NCBI RefSeq assembly: GCF_021272345.1 | Contig: NZ_JAJSDQ010000001.1 | Span: 744,001-808,000 of the forward strand | Reading direction: 5' to 3' | From: Ornithinimicrobium sediminis | GTDB lineage: Bacteria > Actinomycetota > Actinomycetes > Actinomycetales > Dermatophilaceae | DNA length: 64,000 bases | Program-made: the position numbers and the translations under genes | The notes under the pieces: model-generated | Told to the model about the DNA's origin: nothing | Database searches by the model: none | The model's input: only the letters and a program-made list of their open reading frames with translations | Shown: piece by piece, positions 1 to 9,098 of the stretch | Numbering within the stretch: position 1 is the first letter of the stretch | How the letters are laid out: every line of letters starts with the position of its first letter

Positions 1-1
1 G

Positions 2-1957
2 CTCTTCAAGTCGGGCCTGTTCATGATGGTCGGTGTCATCGACCACGCCGCCCACACGCGTGACATGCGGCGCCTGCCCGCCCTGCGCAAGCAGATGCCG
101 TGGTCCTTCGCCACCGTCGTCATCGGCTGTGCCTCGATGGCGGGCATCCCACCCCTGCTCGGGTTCGTCTCCAAGGAGTCCGTCTTCACGGCGATGCGCG
201 AGGCCCCCGGCCCGGAGTGGGTCGGCTGGGTCGCGCTCTTCGGCGCCGTGGGCGCCTCGGTGCTGACGTTCTCCTACTGCGCCAAGATCGTCTTCGGCGC
301 GTTCGTCGACGGGGACCGCGACGACCTGGTGGTCCACGAGGCGCAGCCGTCACTGCTCCTGCCCGCGGCGCTGCCGATCCTCGTCGGTGTCCCCCTCGCT
401 TTGGTCGCCGGGGTCTTCGACAACCCTGTGGGGTATGCCGTGCAGGCCGCCCTGCCGGACAGCGACCACGAGCCGCACTTCGTGCTCTGGCACGGGCTGG
501 TGCTCGAGCTGTGGCTGTCGCTGGCGATCATCGCGATCGGCGTGGTCCTCATCATGAACCGCGCCAGGCTGCGGCCCTGGGCCGAGCACGACACCCTCAA
601 CGTCGACGGCGCCTGGGTGATGACGCGGATGGTGCGGGCCTTCAGCACCCTGGGCCGGGTGCTGGTGCGCACGGTCCGGGCCGACCACCCGACCCGGCAC
701 GTCGCCCCCCAGTTCGTCATGCTCAGCCTGGTCGCCCTGGCGGGCCTGCCCGCCGTGATGGCCACCGTCGGCCTGGCTCCGCTCACCCCCGACCTGGGCC
801 GGCCGATCGACCTCATGATGCTGGTGGTCATCGTGGGCGGCGTGGTCGGCATGGTCACGGCCGACTCCCGGCTGGCCGCGACCGTCAGCCTCTCGGCCGT
901 CGGCGTCGCCGTCACCGTGCAGATCTTCTCCCTCGGGGCACCCGACGTCGGCCTGACCCAGCTGCTGGTCGAGGCGCTCACCATCCTGATGATCATGCTC
1001 GTGCTGCAGAAGCTGCCGCTGCGCTTCGGGCGGGCCCCGCGCTACGGCCAGTCCGCCGCCGCGGGGCTCGCGATCGTCACCGGTGTGGCAGCCGGCCTGC
1101 TGACCTGGGGGCTCACCGGCCGGCGCGAGCGCACCCCGGTCGCGCAGTACTACCTCAACGAGGGCCCGGCCGAGACCGGTGGCGACAACATCGTCAACAC
1201 GATCCTGGTGGAGTTCCGCGCCCTGGACACCCTCGGCGAGCTCGCCGTGCTCGGCATGGCCGGCGTTGCCATCATCGCCGTGCTCTCCACCATCCGGGAC
1301 GCCGACGTCGACCCGCCCCCGGAGGACGACCGCAGCTACGTGCCCGCGCCCGAGGTGCCGCTGCGCGAGCCCGGCTCCACCGCATACCGCGCGATCACCG
1401 AGTCGTGGAGCAACGCCGTGCCGCTGCAGCTGCTCGTGCGCACCGTCACCCCGCTGCTGGCCCTCATCTCCGCGATCCTCTTCCTGCGCGGGCACAACGC
1501 CCCCGGCGGTGGCTTCATCGCCGCGCTCGTCGGCTCGGCCATCGTGGCCCTGGTCTACCTGTCCGCGGCCAAGGACCACGCCGTCGGGCCCCCGCGCCTG
1601 CCCGTCTACCTCATCGCCGGGGGCGTGCTCACGGCGATCGGGGCCGGGCTCTACGGCCTGGCGTTCCTGGGCTCCTTCCTGGAGCCGCAGAGCGGCTACA
1701 TCCTCGGCTACGGCGTGGGCACCGCGCTCATCTTCGACGTCGGGGTCTACCTCGCCGTGCTGGGGCTGGTCATCTGTGCGTTCAACCTGCTCGGCGCCGC
1801 ACAGGACAGCAAGGAGCACACCCGGGAGCGCGCGGACCAGCAGGTGGAGGGCGAGCTGCCCGGGCCGATGGACACCGTGCGCGGCGAGCGCCCGGGGCGC
1901 AGGACCACATTCCTGGCCTCCGACACCCCACCCCTCAGAGGAGGCGGACGCCGATGA
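2..1957 (+). CDS. mrpA: Mrp cation/proton antiporter subunit A with fused B domain (5' truncated)
   Basis: Large membrane subunit of the multisubunit Na+/H+ (K+/H+) antiporter, related to the NuoL/ND5 proton-pumping subunits. The gene enters the window already open: the frame runs from base 2 through FKSGLFMMVGVIDH, which is inside the family's conserved ND5-like core, so the ATG at 23 is internal and not the start. About 651 residues are visible, nearly all in hydrophobic helices. The last 170 or so residues, from LLVRTVTPLLALISAILFLR through GHNAPGGGFIAA, match the MnhB/MrpB family, so A and B are fused as is usual in actinobacteria. The stop overlaps the mrpC start (ATGA). It acts in the cytoplasmic membrane in pH and sodium homeostasis. 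The N-terminal third lies outside the window. Confidence 0.93.
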   Translation, partial: LFKSGLFMMVGVIDHAAHTRDMRRLPALRKQMPWSFATVVIGCASMAGIPPLLGFVSKESVFTAMREAPGPEWVGWVALFGAVGASVLTFSYCAKIVFGAFVDGDRDDLVVHEAQPSLLLPAALPILVGVPLALVAGVFDNPVGYAVQAALPDSDHEPHFVLWHGLVLELWLSLAIIAIGVVLIMNRARLRPWAEHDTLNVDGAWVMTRMVRAFSTLGRVLVRTVRADHPTRHVAPQFVMLSLVALAGLPAVMATVGLAPLTPDLGRPIDLMMLVVIVGGVVGMVTADSRLAATVSLSAVGVAVTVQIFSLGAPDVGLTQLLVEALTILMIMLVLQKLPLRFGRAPRYGQSAAAGLAIVTGVAAGLLTWGLTGRRERTPVAQYYLNEGPAETGGDNIVNTILVEFRALDTLGELAVLGMAGVAIIAVLSTIRDADVDPPPEDDRSYVPAPEVPLREPGSTAYRAITESWSNAVPLQLLVRTVTPLLALISAILFLRGHNAPGGGFIAALVGSAIVALVYLSAAKDHAVGPPRLPVYLIAGGVLTAIGAGLYGLAFLGSFLEPQSGYILGYGVGTALIFDVGVYLAVLGLVICAFNLLGAAQDSKEHTRERADQQVEGELPGPMDTVRGERPGRRTTFLASDTPPLRGGGRR

Positions 1958-2292
1958 CCTGGGTCATCCCGATCACCATCGGCGTGCTCGTCGCCGGCGC
2001 CGTCTACCTCATGCTGCAGCGCGGCATGGTGCGCATCATCTTCGGCCTGGCGCTGCTGGCGCACGCCGCGAACCTCATCCTGCTCAGCGCCGGGGTGAGC
2101 GCCTGGCGCGGCGAGCCTCTGGGTGACCGCCTCGACCTCGAGACGGCCGCGGACCCGCTCCCCCAGGCGTTCGTGCTCACCGCCATCGTCATCGCCTTCG
2201 CGATCACCGTCTTCATGCTGGCGCTCGCCGTCATCGGCCACAACGACGACACCAAGCGCATGCCCGAGACCGGGGAGTTCCACGACCGATGA
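1954..2292 (+). CDS. mrpC: Mrp antiporter subunit C
   Basis: Small membrane subunit (112 residues) related to NuoK/ND4L. Three hydrophobic helices are visible: one at the N terminus, one around IIFGLALLAHAANLILLSAG, and one in the C-terminal FVLTAIVIAFAITVFMLAL stretch. The length is normal for MrpC/MnhC. The start ATG overlaps the mrpA stop, and its own stop overlaps the mrpD start (ATGA), so the operon is translationally coupled. MrpC is required for assembly of the whole Mrp complex in characterised systems. Identification rests on sequence character together with its fixed position between A and D. Confidence 0.93.
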   Translation: MTWVIPITIGVLVAGAVYLMLQRGMVRIIFGLALLAHAANLILLSAGVSAWRGEPLGDRLDLETAADPLPQAFVLTAIVIAFAITVFMLALAVIGHNDDTKRMPETGEFHDR

Positions 2293-3803
2293 CCGCTCCC
2301 CTCCTCCCGCTCCTGGCGGTCCTGCCGCTGACCGTCGCCGCCGTCGCGGTGCTGGTGCGCGGCGTCGTCGTGCAGCGGGTCCTGCTCATCGGCACCCCCG
2401 CGCTGGTGACGGTGGCCGGCGTGCTGCTGCTGGTCGAGCACCAGAGCACCCCCGTGATCGCGCACAACGTGGGTGCCTTCCCGGCCGGTGTCTCGATCCC
2501 GTTCGTCTCGGACACCTTCTCCGCCCTGATGATCACGGTGACCTCGTTCACGACGATGGTCACGGCCGTCTACCTCACCCTGACCGGGGAGGACCGTCTC
2601 CGGTTCGTGCCCGCACTCGCCCTGATGATGAGCGGGGGCGTCAACGGCGCCTTCCTGACCGGCGACCTCTTCAACCTCTTCGTGTTCATCGAGGTCATGC
2701 TGCTGCCGTCCTACGCGCTCATCGCGGTCACCGGCACCTGGCGGCGGCTGGGCATCGGCCGCCTCTTCGTGGTCGTCAACCTGACGACCAGCACCATCCT
2801 GCTGCTGGGGGTCGGCCTGGTCTACGCGACGGCCGGCACGGTCAACCTGGCCGAGCTGGTGGGCGTGGCCGGCGAGGACCCGCGGGTGTCCCTGGCCATC
2901 TCCGTGGTGCTCCTGGCCCTCGGCGTCAAGGCCGGTGTGGTGCCGGTGCACGGGTGGCTCACCCGGTCCTACCCCGCCACCTCCTCCGCCGTGATGGCGC
3001 TGTTCTCCGCGGTCCACAGCAAGGTCGCGCTCTACGCGATCTACCGCATCTACTCCACGACGCACGACGGCGAGGCCGCCTGGGCCCCGGTGCTGGCGGT
3101 CGTCGTGGGCGTCACCATCATGGTCGGTGCCTACAGCACCTTCGGCGAGCACATCATGCGACGGGCGCTGGCCTGGCAGATGGTCAGCGGCGTCGGGCAC
3201 ATCCTGCTCGGGCTGGCCCTGTTCACCGAGCTCGGGCTGGCGGCCGGCATCTTCTACATGATCCACCACATCATCACGATGGGAGCCCTCATCCTCACCT
3301 CGGGCGCCATCGAGCAGACCTACGGCAGCGGCCGCTACGAACGGCTGGCCGGGCTCGCCCGGCGCGACCCGTGGGTGGCCGCGGCCTACGCACTGGCCCT
3401 GCTGTCGATCGTCGGCCTGCCGCCCTCCTCGGGCTTCTTCGGCAAGGTCGGGCTGATGCAGGCCTCCGCCTCCGCCGGTGCCTGGCAGGCGTGGACCTTC
3501 ATCACGATCATCAGCGTGGCCGCCCTGGGCAGCCTCATCGCCCTGCAGAAGCTCTGGTCCGGCGTCTTCTGGGGGCCCCAGATGGAGAACTACCGACCCG
3601 ACAGCCCGCGCACGGGCCGCGGCCGGCGGGTGCCCCTGCCCAAGGACGTCAGGATCGGCTGGGTGATCGCCGCACCCGGTGCGGTGCTCGTGGTGGCCCA
3701 GCTGGCGATGTTCCTCCTCGCCGGGTGGCTCATCCCGCTCGCCCTGCGCGCCTCGGCCAACCTGACCGAGCTGACGCCCTACGCCGAGGCGGTGCTCGGA
3801 TGA
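2289..3803 (+). CDS. mrpD: Mrp antiporter subunit D
   Basis: A 504-residue polytopic membrane protein of the NuoM/NuoN (proton-conducting membrane transporter) family. The core GVKAGVVPVHGWLTRSYPAT, near residue 220, is the family's conserved lysine-containing helix. A second conserved stretch, FYMIHHIITMGAL, lies near residue 320. Full length for MrpD. Overlaps mrpC and mrpE by four bases at each end. Together with subunit A it is thought to form the cation/proton translocation path. Confidence 0.95.
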   Translation: MTAPLLPLLAVLPLTVAAVAVLVRGVVVQRVLLIGTPALVTVAGVLLLVEHQSTPVIAHNVGAFPAGVSIPFVSDTFSALMITVTSFTTMVTAVYLTLTGEDRLRFVPALALMMSGGVNGAFLTGDLFNLFVFIEVMLLPSYALIAVTGTWRRLGIGRLFVVVNLTTSTILLLGVGLVYATAGTVNLAELVGVAGEDPRVSLAISVVLLALGVKAGVVPVHGWLTRSYPATSSAVMALFSAVHSKVALYAIYRIYSTTHDGEAAWAPVLAVVVGVTIMVGAYSTFGEHIMRRALAWQMVSGVGHILLGLALFTELGLAAGIFYMIHHIITMGALILTSGAIEQTYGSGRYERLAGLARRDPWVAAAYALALLSIVGLPPSSGFFGKVGLMQASASAGAWQAWTFITIISVAALGSLIALQKLWSGVFWGPQMENYRPDSPRTGRGRRVPLPKDVRIGWVIAAPGAVLVVAQLAMFLLAGWLIPLALRASANLTELTPYAEAVLG

Positions 3804-4150
3804 TCCACCCCTGGCACGGGCTGCGCTACGGCCTCTTCATCACCAAGGAGGTGCTCACCGGCTCCTTCGACGTCGCACGGGACATCCTGACCCCCCGCAA
3901 GGGCGCGACCCCGATGATCGTGGAGTTCCCGATGGCGTGCACCACCGACGCGGAGATCACGCTCATGGCCTCCTCCATCACGATCACCCCCGGCACCCTC
4001 ACCCTGGGCATCACCCCGGCCAACGGCAGCTCCCCGGCCACCCTCTTCGTGCACTCGATGTACAACCGCACCCGCGAGGACGTCCTGACCGGGCTGCGCG
4101 ACATGGAGAGGCGCCTGCTGCGCGCCACCCGCGGGGGGGATGCCTCATGA
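3800..4150 (+). CDS. mrpE: Mrp antiporter subunit E (short form)
   Basis: 116 residues matching the C-terminal soluble half of the MrpE/MnhE family: IVEFPMACTTDAEITLMASS, then an ITPGTLTLGI strand and a FVHSMYNRT segment. Full MrpE proteins are usually about 150-190 residues and begin with two or three membrane helices. These are absent here, because the conserved domain starts within 40 residues of the ATG and no upstream start is available inside mrpD. A short MrpE is therefore what the sequence encodes; I see no frameshift. The start overlaps the mrpD stop and the stop overlaps the mrpF start. Confidence 0.88.
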   Translation: MIHPWHGLRYGLFITKEVLTGSFDVARDILTPRKGATPMIVEFPMACTTDAEITLMASSITITPGTLTLGITPANGSSPATLFVHSMYNRTREDVLTGLRDMERRLLRATRGGDAS

Positions 4151-4407
4151 TCGCCATCGCCTGGGTCGGCGTCGGCATCCTCTCCCTCGCGGCCGTCGTG
4201 GGCCTCGTCCGGCTCGTCACGGCCCCGGACGAGGCCAGCATGGCCGCGGTCGCCGACCTGGTCTACTTCTGCGCCGTGGGCATCTTCCTGCTGGTCGCGT
4301 GGGTCTTCGGGCTGTCGGTCATCTTCGACGTGGCGGCGATCGCGTCGCTGCTGGGCATCCTGGCCACCATCGCCCTGGCCCGCATCCTCACCAGGGGGCG
4401 ACGCTGA
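4147..4407 (+). CDS. mrpF: Mrp antiporter subunit F
   Basis: Small hydrophobic subunit (86 residues) with three predicted membrane helices: IAWVGVGILSLAAVVGLVRL, then ADLVYFCAVGIFLLVAWVFG, then IFDVAAIASLLGILATIALA. The pattern and the position between E and G are those of MrpF/MnhF/PhaF. Four-base overlap with mrpE and one-base (TGATG) overlap with mrpG. No independent regulation is visible; it is expressed as part of the mrp operon. Confidence 0.93.
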   Translation: MIAIAWVGVGILSLAAVVGLVRLVTAPDEASMAAVADLVYFCAVGIFLLVAWVFGLSVIFDVAAIASLLGILATIALARILTRGRR

Positions 4408-4760
4408 TGGACCTGCTCATCACGGTCGTGGTCGGGGTGCTGACCATCGGCGGCGCGGGGCTCGTGCTCCTGAGCGCCGTGGCGATGCTGCGGGTGGACG
4501 ACGCCCTGAGCCGGGTCAACGTGCTCAGCCCGGCGACCGGGCTCGGCCTGCCGATGATCGTGACGGGCGTGTTCGTCAAGGACGTCCAGCTCACCGGCTT
4601 CGACCTCTACGACCTGGTCAAGGTGCTGATCGCCATCACCGGATTCATCATCGTCTCCTCGGTCGCCAGCAACACGCTGGGCCGCTCGGCCTACCGGTCC
4701 GGAGCCCGGATCGACCCGGACACCTCCCCCAACGAGCTCGCCGACCCGCCCAGGTCGTGA
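4407..4760 (+). CDS. mrpG: Mrp antiporter subunit G
   Basis: 117-residue membrane protein of the PhaG/MnhG/YufB family. Three helices are visible, with the conserved VAMLRVDDALSRVNVLSPAT segment after the first helix. It is the last gene of the mrp operon: the next gene is convergent and ends 65 bp downstream. The C-terminal 30 residues are polar and proline-rich. Together with A-F it completes a full mrp set, so the transporter should be functional if the truncated subunit A is intact outside the window. Confidence 0.93.
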   Translation: MDLLITVVVGVLTIGGAGLVLLSAVAMLRVDDALSRVNVLSPATGLGLPMIVTGVFVKDVQLTGFDLYDLVKVLIAITGFIIVSSVASNTLGRSAYRSGARIDPDTSPNELADPPRS

Positions 4761-4825
4761 GCGCCGGAGGGACCTGACCGAGGGCAGGTTCCCGGGCCGG
4801 GTAGGGCGCGATGATGTGGCCCCGG

Positions 4826-5419
4826 TCAGGGCTCGGCGTGCAGGGCCGCCATCTCGGCCTCCATGACGACCTCCTCGTCGGCGTCGAGGCGCACGTGGGC
4901 CAGCAGCGCGACCAGCACCCGCAGCGCCGAGGTGGCACGCTCCCCCCACGAGGAGAGATAGCTGAACTGCCACCACCACAGGGCCTCGGTGCTCGCTCCG
5001 GACTCGAAGTGCCGCAGACCGTGCGAGAGGTCGGAGGCGATCGTCACGACGTCGTTGGACAGGCTGCCGCTCACGACGTGGCCGAGCAGCACCGGGTCGG
5101 GCACCTCGGCATACTCGTCGAGACCGGCCAGCAGGGTCGCCAGCCCGTCGTGCAGCAGGTCGAGGTCGGGGTCCGGGCCGTGGTCCGGCTCGAAGCGCTC
5201 GGCCGGCACCACGTCGACCATGGCGCCGAGGCGCGCCCCGGCCAGCTGCACCTGGGACAGCGCCAGCAGCAGCAGCGGCAGCACCGCCTGGGGGGCCTGG
5301 CCGGTGGACACCTCACGCACCGCCAGCAGGTAGGTGCGTGCCTGCTCGGCCGTCTCGTCGGCGAGCCCGGACAGCTCGTGGCGCAGCGCCTTCTCCGCGC
5401 TCTCGTCGGTGTCATCCAT
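4826..5419 (-). CDS. DUF5063 domain-containing protein
   Basis: 197-residue acidic, largely helical, soluble protein with no signal peptide or membrane segment. Its sequence pattern (LLLALSQVQLAGARLGAM, then LWWWQFSYLSSWGERATSAL) and its position directly after recR are those of DUF5063, an actinobacterial family of unknown function that habitually sits beside recR. The start ATG lies 28 bp after the recR stop, so it is probably the last gene of the dnaX-plsC-recR transcription unit. A repair link is only inferred from the neighbourhood. Confidence 0.8.
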   Translation of the reverse strand: MDDTDESAEKALRHELSGLADETAEQARTYLLAVREVSTGQAPQAVLPLLLLALSQVQLAGARLGAMVDVVPAERFEPDHGPDPDLDLLHDGLATLLAGLDEYAEVPDPVLLGHVVSGSLSNDVVTIASDLSHGLRHFESGASTEALWWWQFSYLSSWGERATSALRVLVALLAHVRLDADEEVVMEAEMAALHAEP

Positions 5420-5447
5420 GATGTGCCCGTGCCTTCCCGGCCCTGGT

Positions 5448-6047
5448 TCAGGCCTCGATCAGCCGGCGCCCTTCGAAGGCGCGGCCCAGCGTCACCTCGT
5501 CAGCGTATTCAAGATCGCCGCCCACCGGCAGCCCCGAGGCCAGGCGGCTGATCCGCACGCCCATGGTGCGCAGCAGGCGCGCGAGATAGGTCGCGGTGGC
5601 CTCGCCCTCGAGGTTGGGGTCGGTCGCGATGATGACCTCGGTGACGTCGCCGTCGGCCAGCCTGGTGACGAGCTCCTTCACCCGCAGGTCCTCGGGGCCC
5701 ACCCCGCCGATCGGGTTGATGGCCCCGCCGAGCACGTGGTAGCGCCCACGGAACTCCCGGGTGCGCTCGATCGCGACGACGTCCTGCGACTGCTCGACGA
5801 CGCAGATGAGCGCCGGGTCGCGACGGGGGTCCAGGCAGATGCGGCACTGCGTCGCCTCGGCGACGTTGCCGCAGGTCTGGCAGAACTGCACCCGCTCCTT
5901 GATCTGCTGCAGGGCCTCGGCGAGCCGGGTGACGTCCTCCGGGTCGGCGGACAGCAGGTGGAAGGCGATGCGCTGGGCGCTCTTGGGACCGACCCCGGGC
6001 AACCGCCCCAGCTCGTCGATCAGGTCCTGGACCACACCTTCGTACAC
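5448..6047 (-). CDS. recR: recombination mediator protein RecR
   Basis: Recombinational repair protein that works with RecO/RecF to load RecA on gapped DNA. Domains in order: N-terminal helix-hairpin-helix ([20 protein letters not shown]), a four-cysteine zinc motif ([16 protein letters not shown]), and a TOPRIM domain with the acidic ICVVEQSQD and [14 protein letters not shown] motifs. About 199 residues, normal length. I chose the GTG immediately before [12 protein letters not shown] because the family begins there; a second GTG two codons upstream (6053) is the alternative. Part of a minus-strand run with dnaX and the acyltransferase, a common actinobacterial arrangement. Confidence 0.96.
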   Translation of the reverse strand: MYEGVVQDLIDELGRLPGVGPKSAQRIAFHLLSADPEDVTRLAEALQQIKERVQFCQTCGNVAEATQCRICLDPRRDPALICVVEQSQDVVAIERTREFRGRYHVLGGAINPIGGVGPEDLRVKELVTRLADGDVTEVIIATDPNLEGEATATYLARLLRTMGVRISRLASGLPVGGDLEYADEVTLGRAFEGRRLIEA

Positions 6048-6114
6048 ACCCACGACTGTATGCGGCGGGGTCGCCGTTCGGCGAACGCCACCCCGCCGGG
6101 GCCGGGCCGGTCTC

Positions 6115-6789
6115 TCACAGCGGCGTCTCGGTCGGGCGCTGGTTGTAGTCGGGGGCCAGCTCCTGGCCGCTCATGGCGTGCACCGCGGCCTGGATCTCGT
6201 CGGTGACCGCGCGGCGGGCCTGACCGGCCGGCACCCCTGCGTACCGCTCCGTGAAGGTCAGCGGCGCGCCGAACTCCACCCGGAACCTGCGGACCCGCGG
6301 CAGCCGGGCGCCGACCGGCTGGAGGGTGTCGGTGCCCGTGAGCGCCACCGGCACCACGGGGCACCCGGTCTCCAGCGCCAGCCACGCCACCCCGGTGCGG
6401 AACCGGTAGAGGCGCCCGTCGCGCGAGCGGGTGCCCTCCGGGTAGATCCCGAACGCCCCGCCGGCGCGCAGGTGGGCCAGGGCGAGGTCGAGGGACTCCT
6501 GCGCCGCCCGGGCACTGTCCCGCTCGACCGGGATGGAGCCGATGGCCGTGAACCAGGTGCGGCTGACCCAGCCGTTGAGACCGGTGCCGGTGAAGTACTC
6601 CGCCTTGGCCAGGAAGGCGACCTGGCGGGGCGCGGTCAGCGGGATGGCCACGCTGTCGGCGAAGGAGAGGTGGTTGCTCGCCAGGATCACCGGGCCGCTG
6701 AGCGGCACGTTCTCGGCGCCGATGACCTCGGGCCGCCACAGGGCGAGGGCGGCCGGGCGCACGGTGAAGTGCAGCAGTCGGTAGAGCAT
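6115..6789 (-). CDS. lysophospholipid acyltransferase family protein (PlsC-like)
   Basis: 224-residue membrane-associated acyltransferase of the 1-acyl-glycerol-3-phosphate acyltransferase family. The catalytic H-X4-D motif is present as NHLSFAD near residue 58. The glycerolipid-binding EGTRSR motif follows as [10 protein letters not shown] near residue 140. The start lies 12 bp after the dnaX stop with a GAAGGA-like ribosome site, so it is probably cotranscribed. It likely acylates lysophosphatidic acid or another lysolipid; the exact acceptor cannot be told from sequence. Confidence 0.88.
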   Translation of the reverse strand: MLYRLLHFTVRPAALALWRPEVIGAENVPLSGPVILASNHLSFADSVAIPLTAPRQVAFLAKAEYFTGTGLNGWVSRTWFTAIGSIPVERDSARAAQESLDLALAHLRAGGAFGIYPEGTRSRDGRLYRFRTGVAWLALETGCPVVPVALTGTDTLQPVGARLPRVRRFRVEFGAPLTFTERYAGVPAGQARRAVTDEIQAAVHAMSGQELAPDYNQRPTETPL

Positions 6790-6800
6790 CTCGTCCTTCC

Positions 6801-9032
6801 TCAGCGTGCGCTGTCGTCGTCGACCGCGATCACCGTACCGCCGAGGACACTCTCGATCACCGGCTGACCGACCGCGCTCGAGGTCTGCAGGTCCTCGTCG
6901 TCGGCCTCCGGCGTGTCAGGTGCCGCAGCAGGGCGCGGGGCGGCGGGGCCTGCGGCGCTGACGGCCACGGGCTCGGCCCCGCTGACGGCCCACGCAGGCG
7001 CGTCGCCGGAGGCGCGCCGCTCCCAGTCCTCCTCCGGCGGATCGGCCGGCGGTGGCTCCTCCATCGGTGGCGGCCCGTCGTGCGGGACGCCACGGCCCGT
7101 GGTGCCCCGGCTGCCGCCCTGCTGTGCCTGGCCGCCGGCCGGCGCCTCGGCGCCCCGGGCCGGCTGGGACGGCCGACCTCCCTGCGACGGCTGGGTCCGG
7201 CCTCCCCGGGGTGCCTGCTGTCCCTGTCCGGGCGCGGTCCGGGCGTCGCCGGACACAGGCGGCCCCGTCCCGCGGCCACCGCGCCGCGCGTCGGGTGCTG
7301 CCTCGGCGCCCGGGCTCACCCTGCTGTCGACCCGCGTGTCCAGCCCGATGGCCTCGATGAGGGCCTGACGCACGACCTCGGCGTGGTTGCCCCGCCGGAA
7401 GGTCTCGGCCTGGCCGGGTGTCGCGATCTCCAGGAGCAGCCGCTCGCCGTCGTAGTCGACCACCTGGGTGTTGACGGACACGAAGCTCCAGGTCACCCGG
7501 CGGATGCCCTTGACGGCGTCGAGCACCTCGGGCCAGTGCCGTCGCACGGCGTCGGTGTCGAGGTGCCCCGGGCCGGGGGCGGCCTCCGGGGTGGCCACCG
7601 GCTCGGCCGGGGGCTGCACGACCTCGGGGGAGACCTGCTCCGACTGGGACACGGGGCGCGGTGGCTCGGCGGCAGGCTGCTCCTGAGGACGCTCCGGCTC
7701 GGGTCGCATCTGCTCGGGGCGCGCCGGCTCGGGGCGCCCCTGGTGAGGATGCGCCTGCACGGGACGGCCCTGCTGAGGATGCTCCTGCTCGGGTCGGTCC
7801 CGGCCTCCGCCCGCCCGTGGCTCCGCGCGCGACGCAGGTGCACCGGCCGTCGGCGAGGAGCCGCCGGGACCCCCGGCGGCCAGCCGGCGCTCGATGCGGT
7901 CCAGGCGTGCGGCATACCCCTGCTCCCCCGCTGCCGCGGGCAGCAGCAGGCGGGCGCACACCAGCTCCAGGAGCAGCCGGTAGGACACCGCCCCCGTCAT
8001 CTCGGCCAGCCCCCGGCTCACGATGTCGGCACACCGCGTCAGCGAGGCCGTGCCGTAGGCCGTGGCCTGGTGCCGCATCCGCTCCACCTGGTCCTCCGGG
8101 ACGCCCGGCAGCAGGCCCCCGATGCGCTCACCGACCGCAGAGACCACGATGAGGTCGCGGTAGCGGTCCAGCAGGTCCTCCACGAACCGGCGCGGGTCGT
8201 GGCCCGACTCCATGACCTTGTCCACCTGCCGGAACACGCCGGCGGCGTCCTGCGCGGCCACGGCGTCGACGACGGCGTCGAGCAGCTCCAGGTCGGTGAA
8301 GCCCAGCAGCGCGGCCGTGCGCTCGTAGGTCAGGCCCTCGTCACCGGCGCCGGAGATGAGCTGGTCGAGCACGGAGAGCGAGTCACGCACCGACCCACCG
8401 CCGGCCCGGGTCACGAAGGAGAGCACGCCCGGCTCCAGCTGCACCCCCTCGGTGGCGCAGACCTGCTCGAGGTAGGTCGTGAGCCGCTGCGGCGGCACGA
8501 GGTGGAAAGGGTAGTGGTGGGTGCGCGACCGGATCGTGGACAGCACCTTCTCGGGCTCGGTCGTGGCGAAGATGAACTTCACGTGGGGCGGTGGCTCCTC
8601 GACGACCTTGAGCAGGGCGTTGAAGCCGTGCGAGGTCACCATGTGCGCCTCGTCGATGATGTAGACCTTGTAGCGCGCCTGGGCGGGCCCGAAGGCAGCG
8701 CGCTCGCGCAGCTCGCGGGCGTCGTCCACACCCCCGTGGCTGGCAGCGTCGATCTCGATGACGTCCACCGACCCCGCGCCCCCTCGGGCGAGCGCCACGC
8801 ACGACTCGCACTCCCCGCACGGCTCGGGCGTGGGGCCCTGGGCGCAGTTGAGACAGCGCGCCAGGATGCGCGCGCTGGTGGTCTTGCCGCAGCCGCGCGG
8901 CCCGCTGAACAGGTAGGCGTGGTTGACCCGGCCGGTGCGCAGCGCCTGCATCAGCGGCTCGGTGACGTGCTCCTGCCCGATGACGTCGGCGAAGCTCTCG
9001 GGCCGGTAGCGGCGGTACAACGCGGTGCTCAC
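6801..9032 (-). CDS. dnaX: DNA polymerase III subunit gamma/tau
   Basis: Clamp-loader ATPase. From the GTG start before [13 protein letters not shown] the protein is 743 residues. Walker A is [11 protein letters not shown] (residue ~45), followed by the zinc-binding cysteines (CLNC, CGECESC), Walker B DEAH (~120) and the SRC-like sensor region. The HolB-like collar ends near residue 360. Residues ~385-500 are a proline/glutamine/glutamate-rich linker with degenerate repeats, and another disordered stretch follows a short folded region near 510-590. A further in-frame GTG lies at 9056, but it precedes the conserved N terminus and has no support. No slippery heptamer for a gamma form is evident. 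Confidence 0.96.
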   Translation of the reverse strand: MSTALYRRYRPESFADVIGQEHVTEPLMQALRTGRVNHAYLFSGPRGCGKTTSARILARCLNCAQGPTPEPCGECESCVALARGGAGSVDVIEIDAASHGGVDDARELRERAAFGPAQARYKVYIIDEAHMVTSHGFNALLKVVEEPPPHVKFIFATTEPEKVLSTIRSRTHHYPFHLVPPQRLTTYLEQVCATEGVQLEPGVLSFVTRAGGGSVRDSLSVLDQLISGAGDEGLTYERTAALLGFTDLELLDAVVDAVAAQDAAGVFRQVDKVMESGHDPRRFVEDLLDRYRDLIVVSAVGERIGGLLPGVPEDQVERMRHQATAYGTASLTRCADIVSRGLAEMTGAVSYRLLLELVCARLLLPAAAGEQGYAARLDRIERRLAAGGPGGSSPTAGAPASRAEPRAGGGRDRPEQEHPQQGRPVQAHPHQGRPEPARPEQMRPEPERPQEQPAAEPPRPVSQSEQVSPEVVQPPAEPVATPEAAPGPGHLDTDAVRRHWPEVLDAVKGIRRVTWSFVSVNTQVVDYDGERLLLEIATPGQAETFRRGNHAEVVRQALIEAIGLDTRVDSRVSPGAEAAPDARRGGRGTGPPVSGDARTAPGQGQQAPRGGRTQPSQGGRPSQPARGAEAPAGGQAQQGGSRGTTGRGVPHDGPPPMEEPPPADPPEEDWERRASGDAPAWAVSGAEPVAVSAAGPAAPRPAAAPDTPEADDEDLQTSSAVGQPVIESVLGGTVIAVDDDSAR

Positions 9033-9098
9033 GACACCGACCCTAACCGCCGCCACCGACCCCGGCGTCCGTCACCCACAGGCCGCCAGGTCAGGGCT

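Noticed and set aside
350-1819. Long minus-strand open frame opposite mrpA
   Set aside because: Histidine/glutamate/glycine-rich composition typical of the reverse frame of a high-GC membrane protein gene; no motifs and no start signal.
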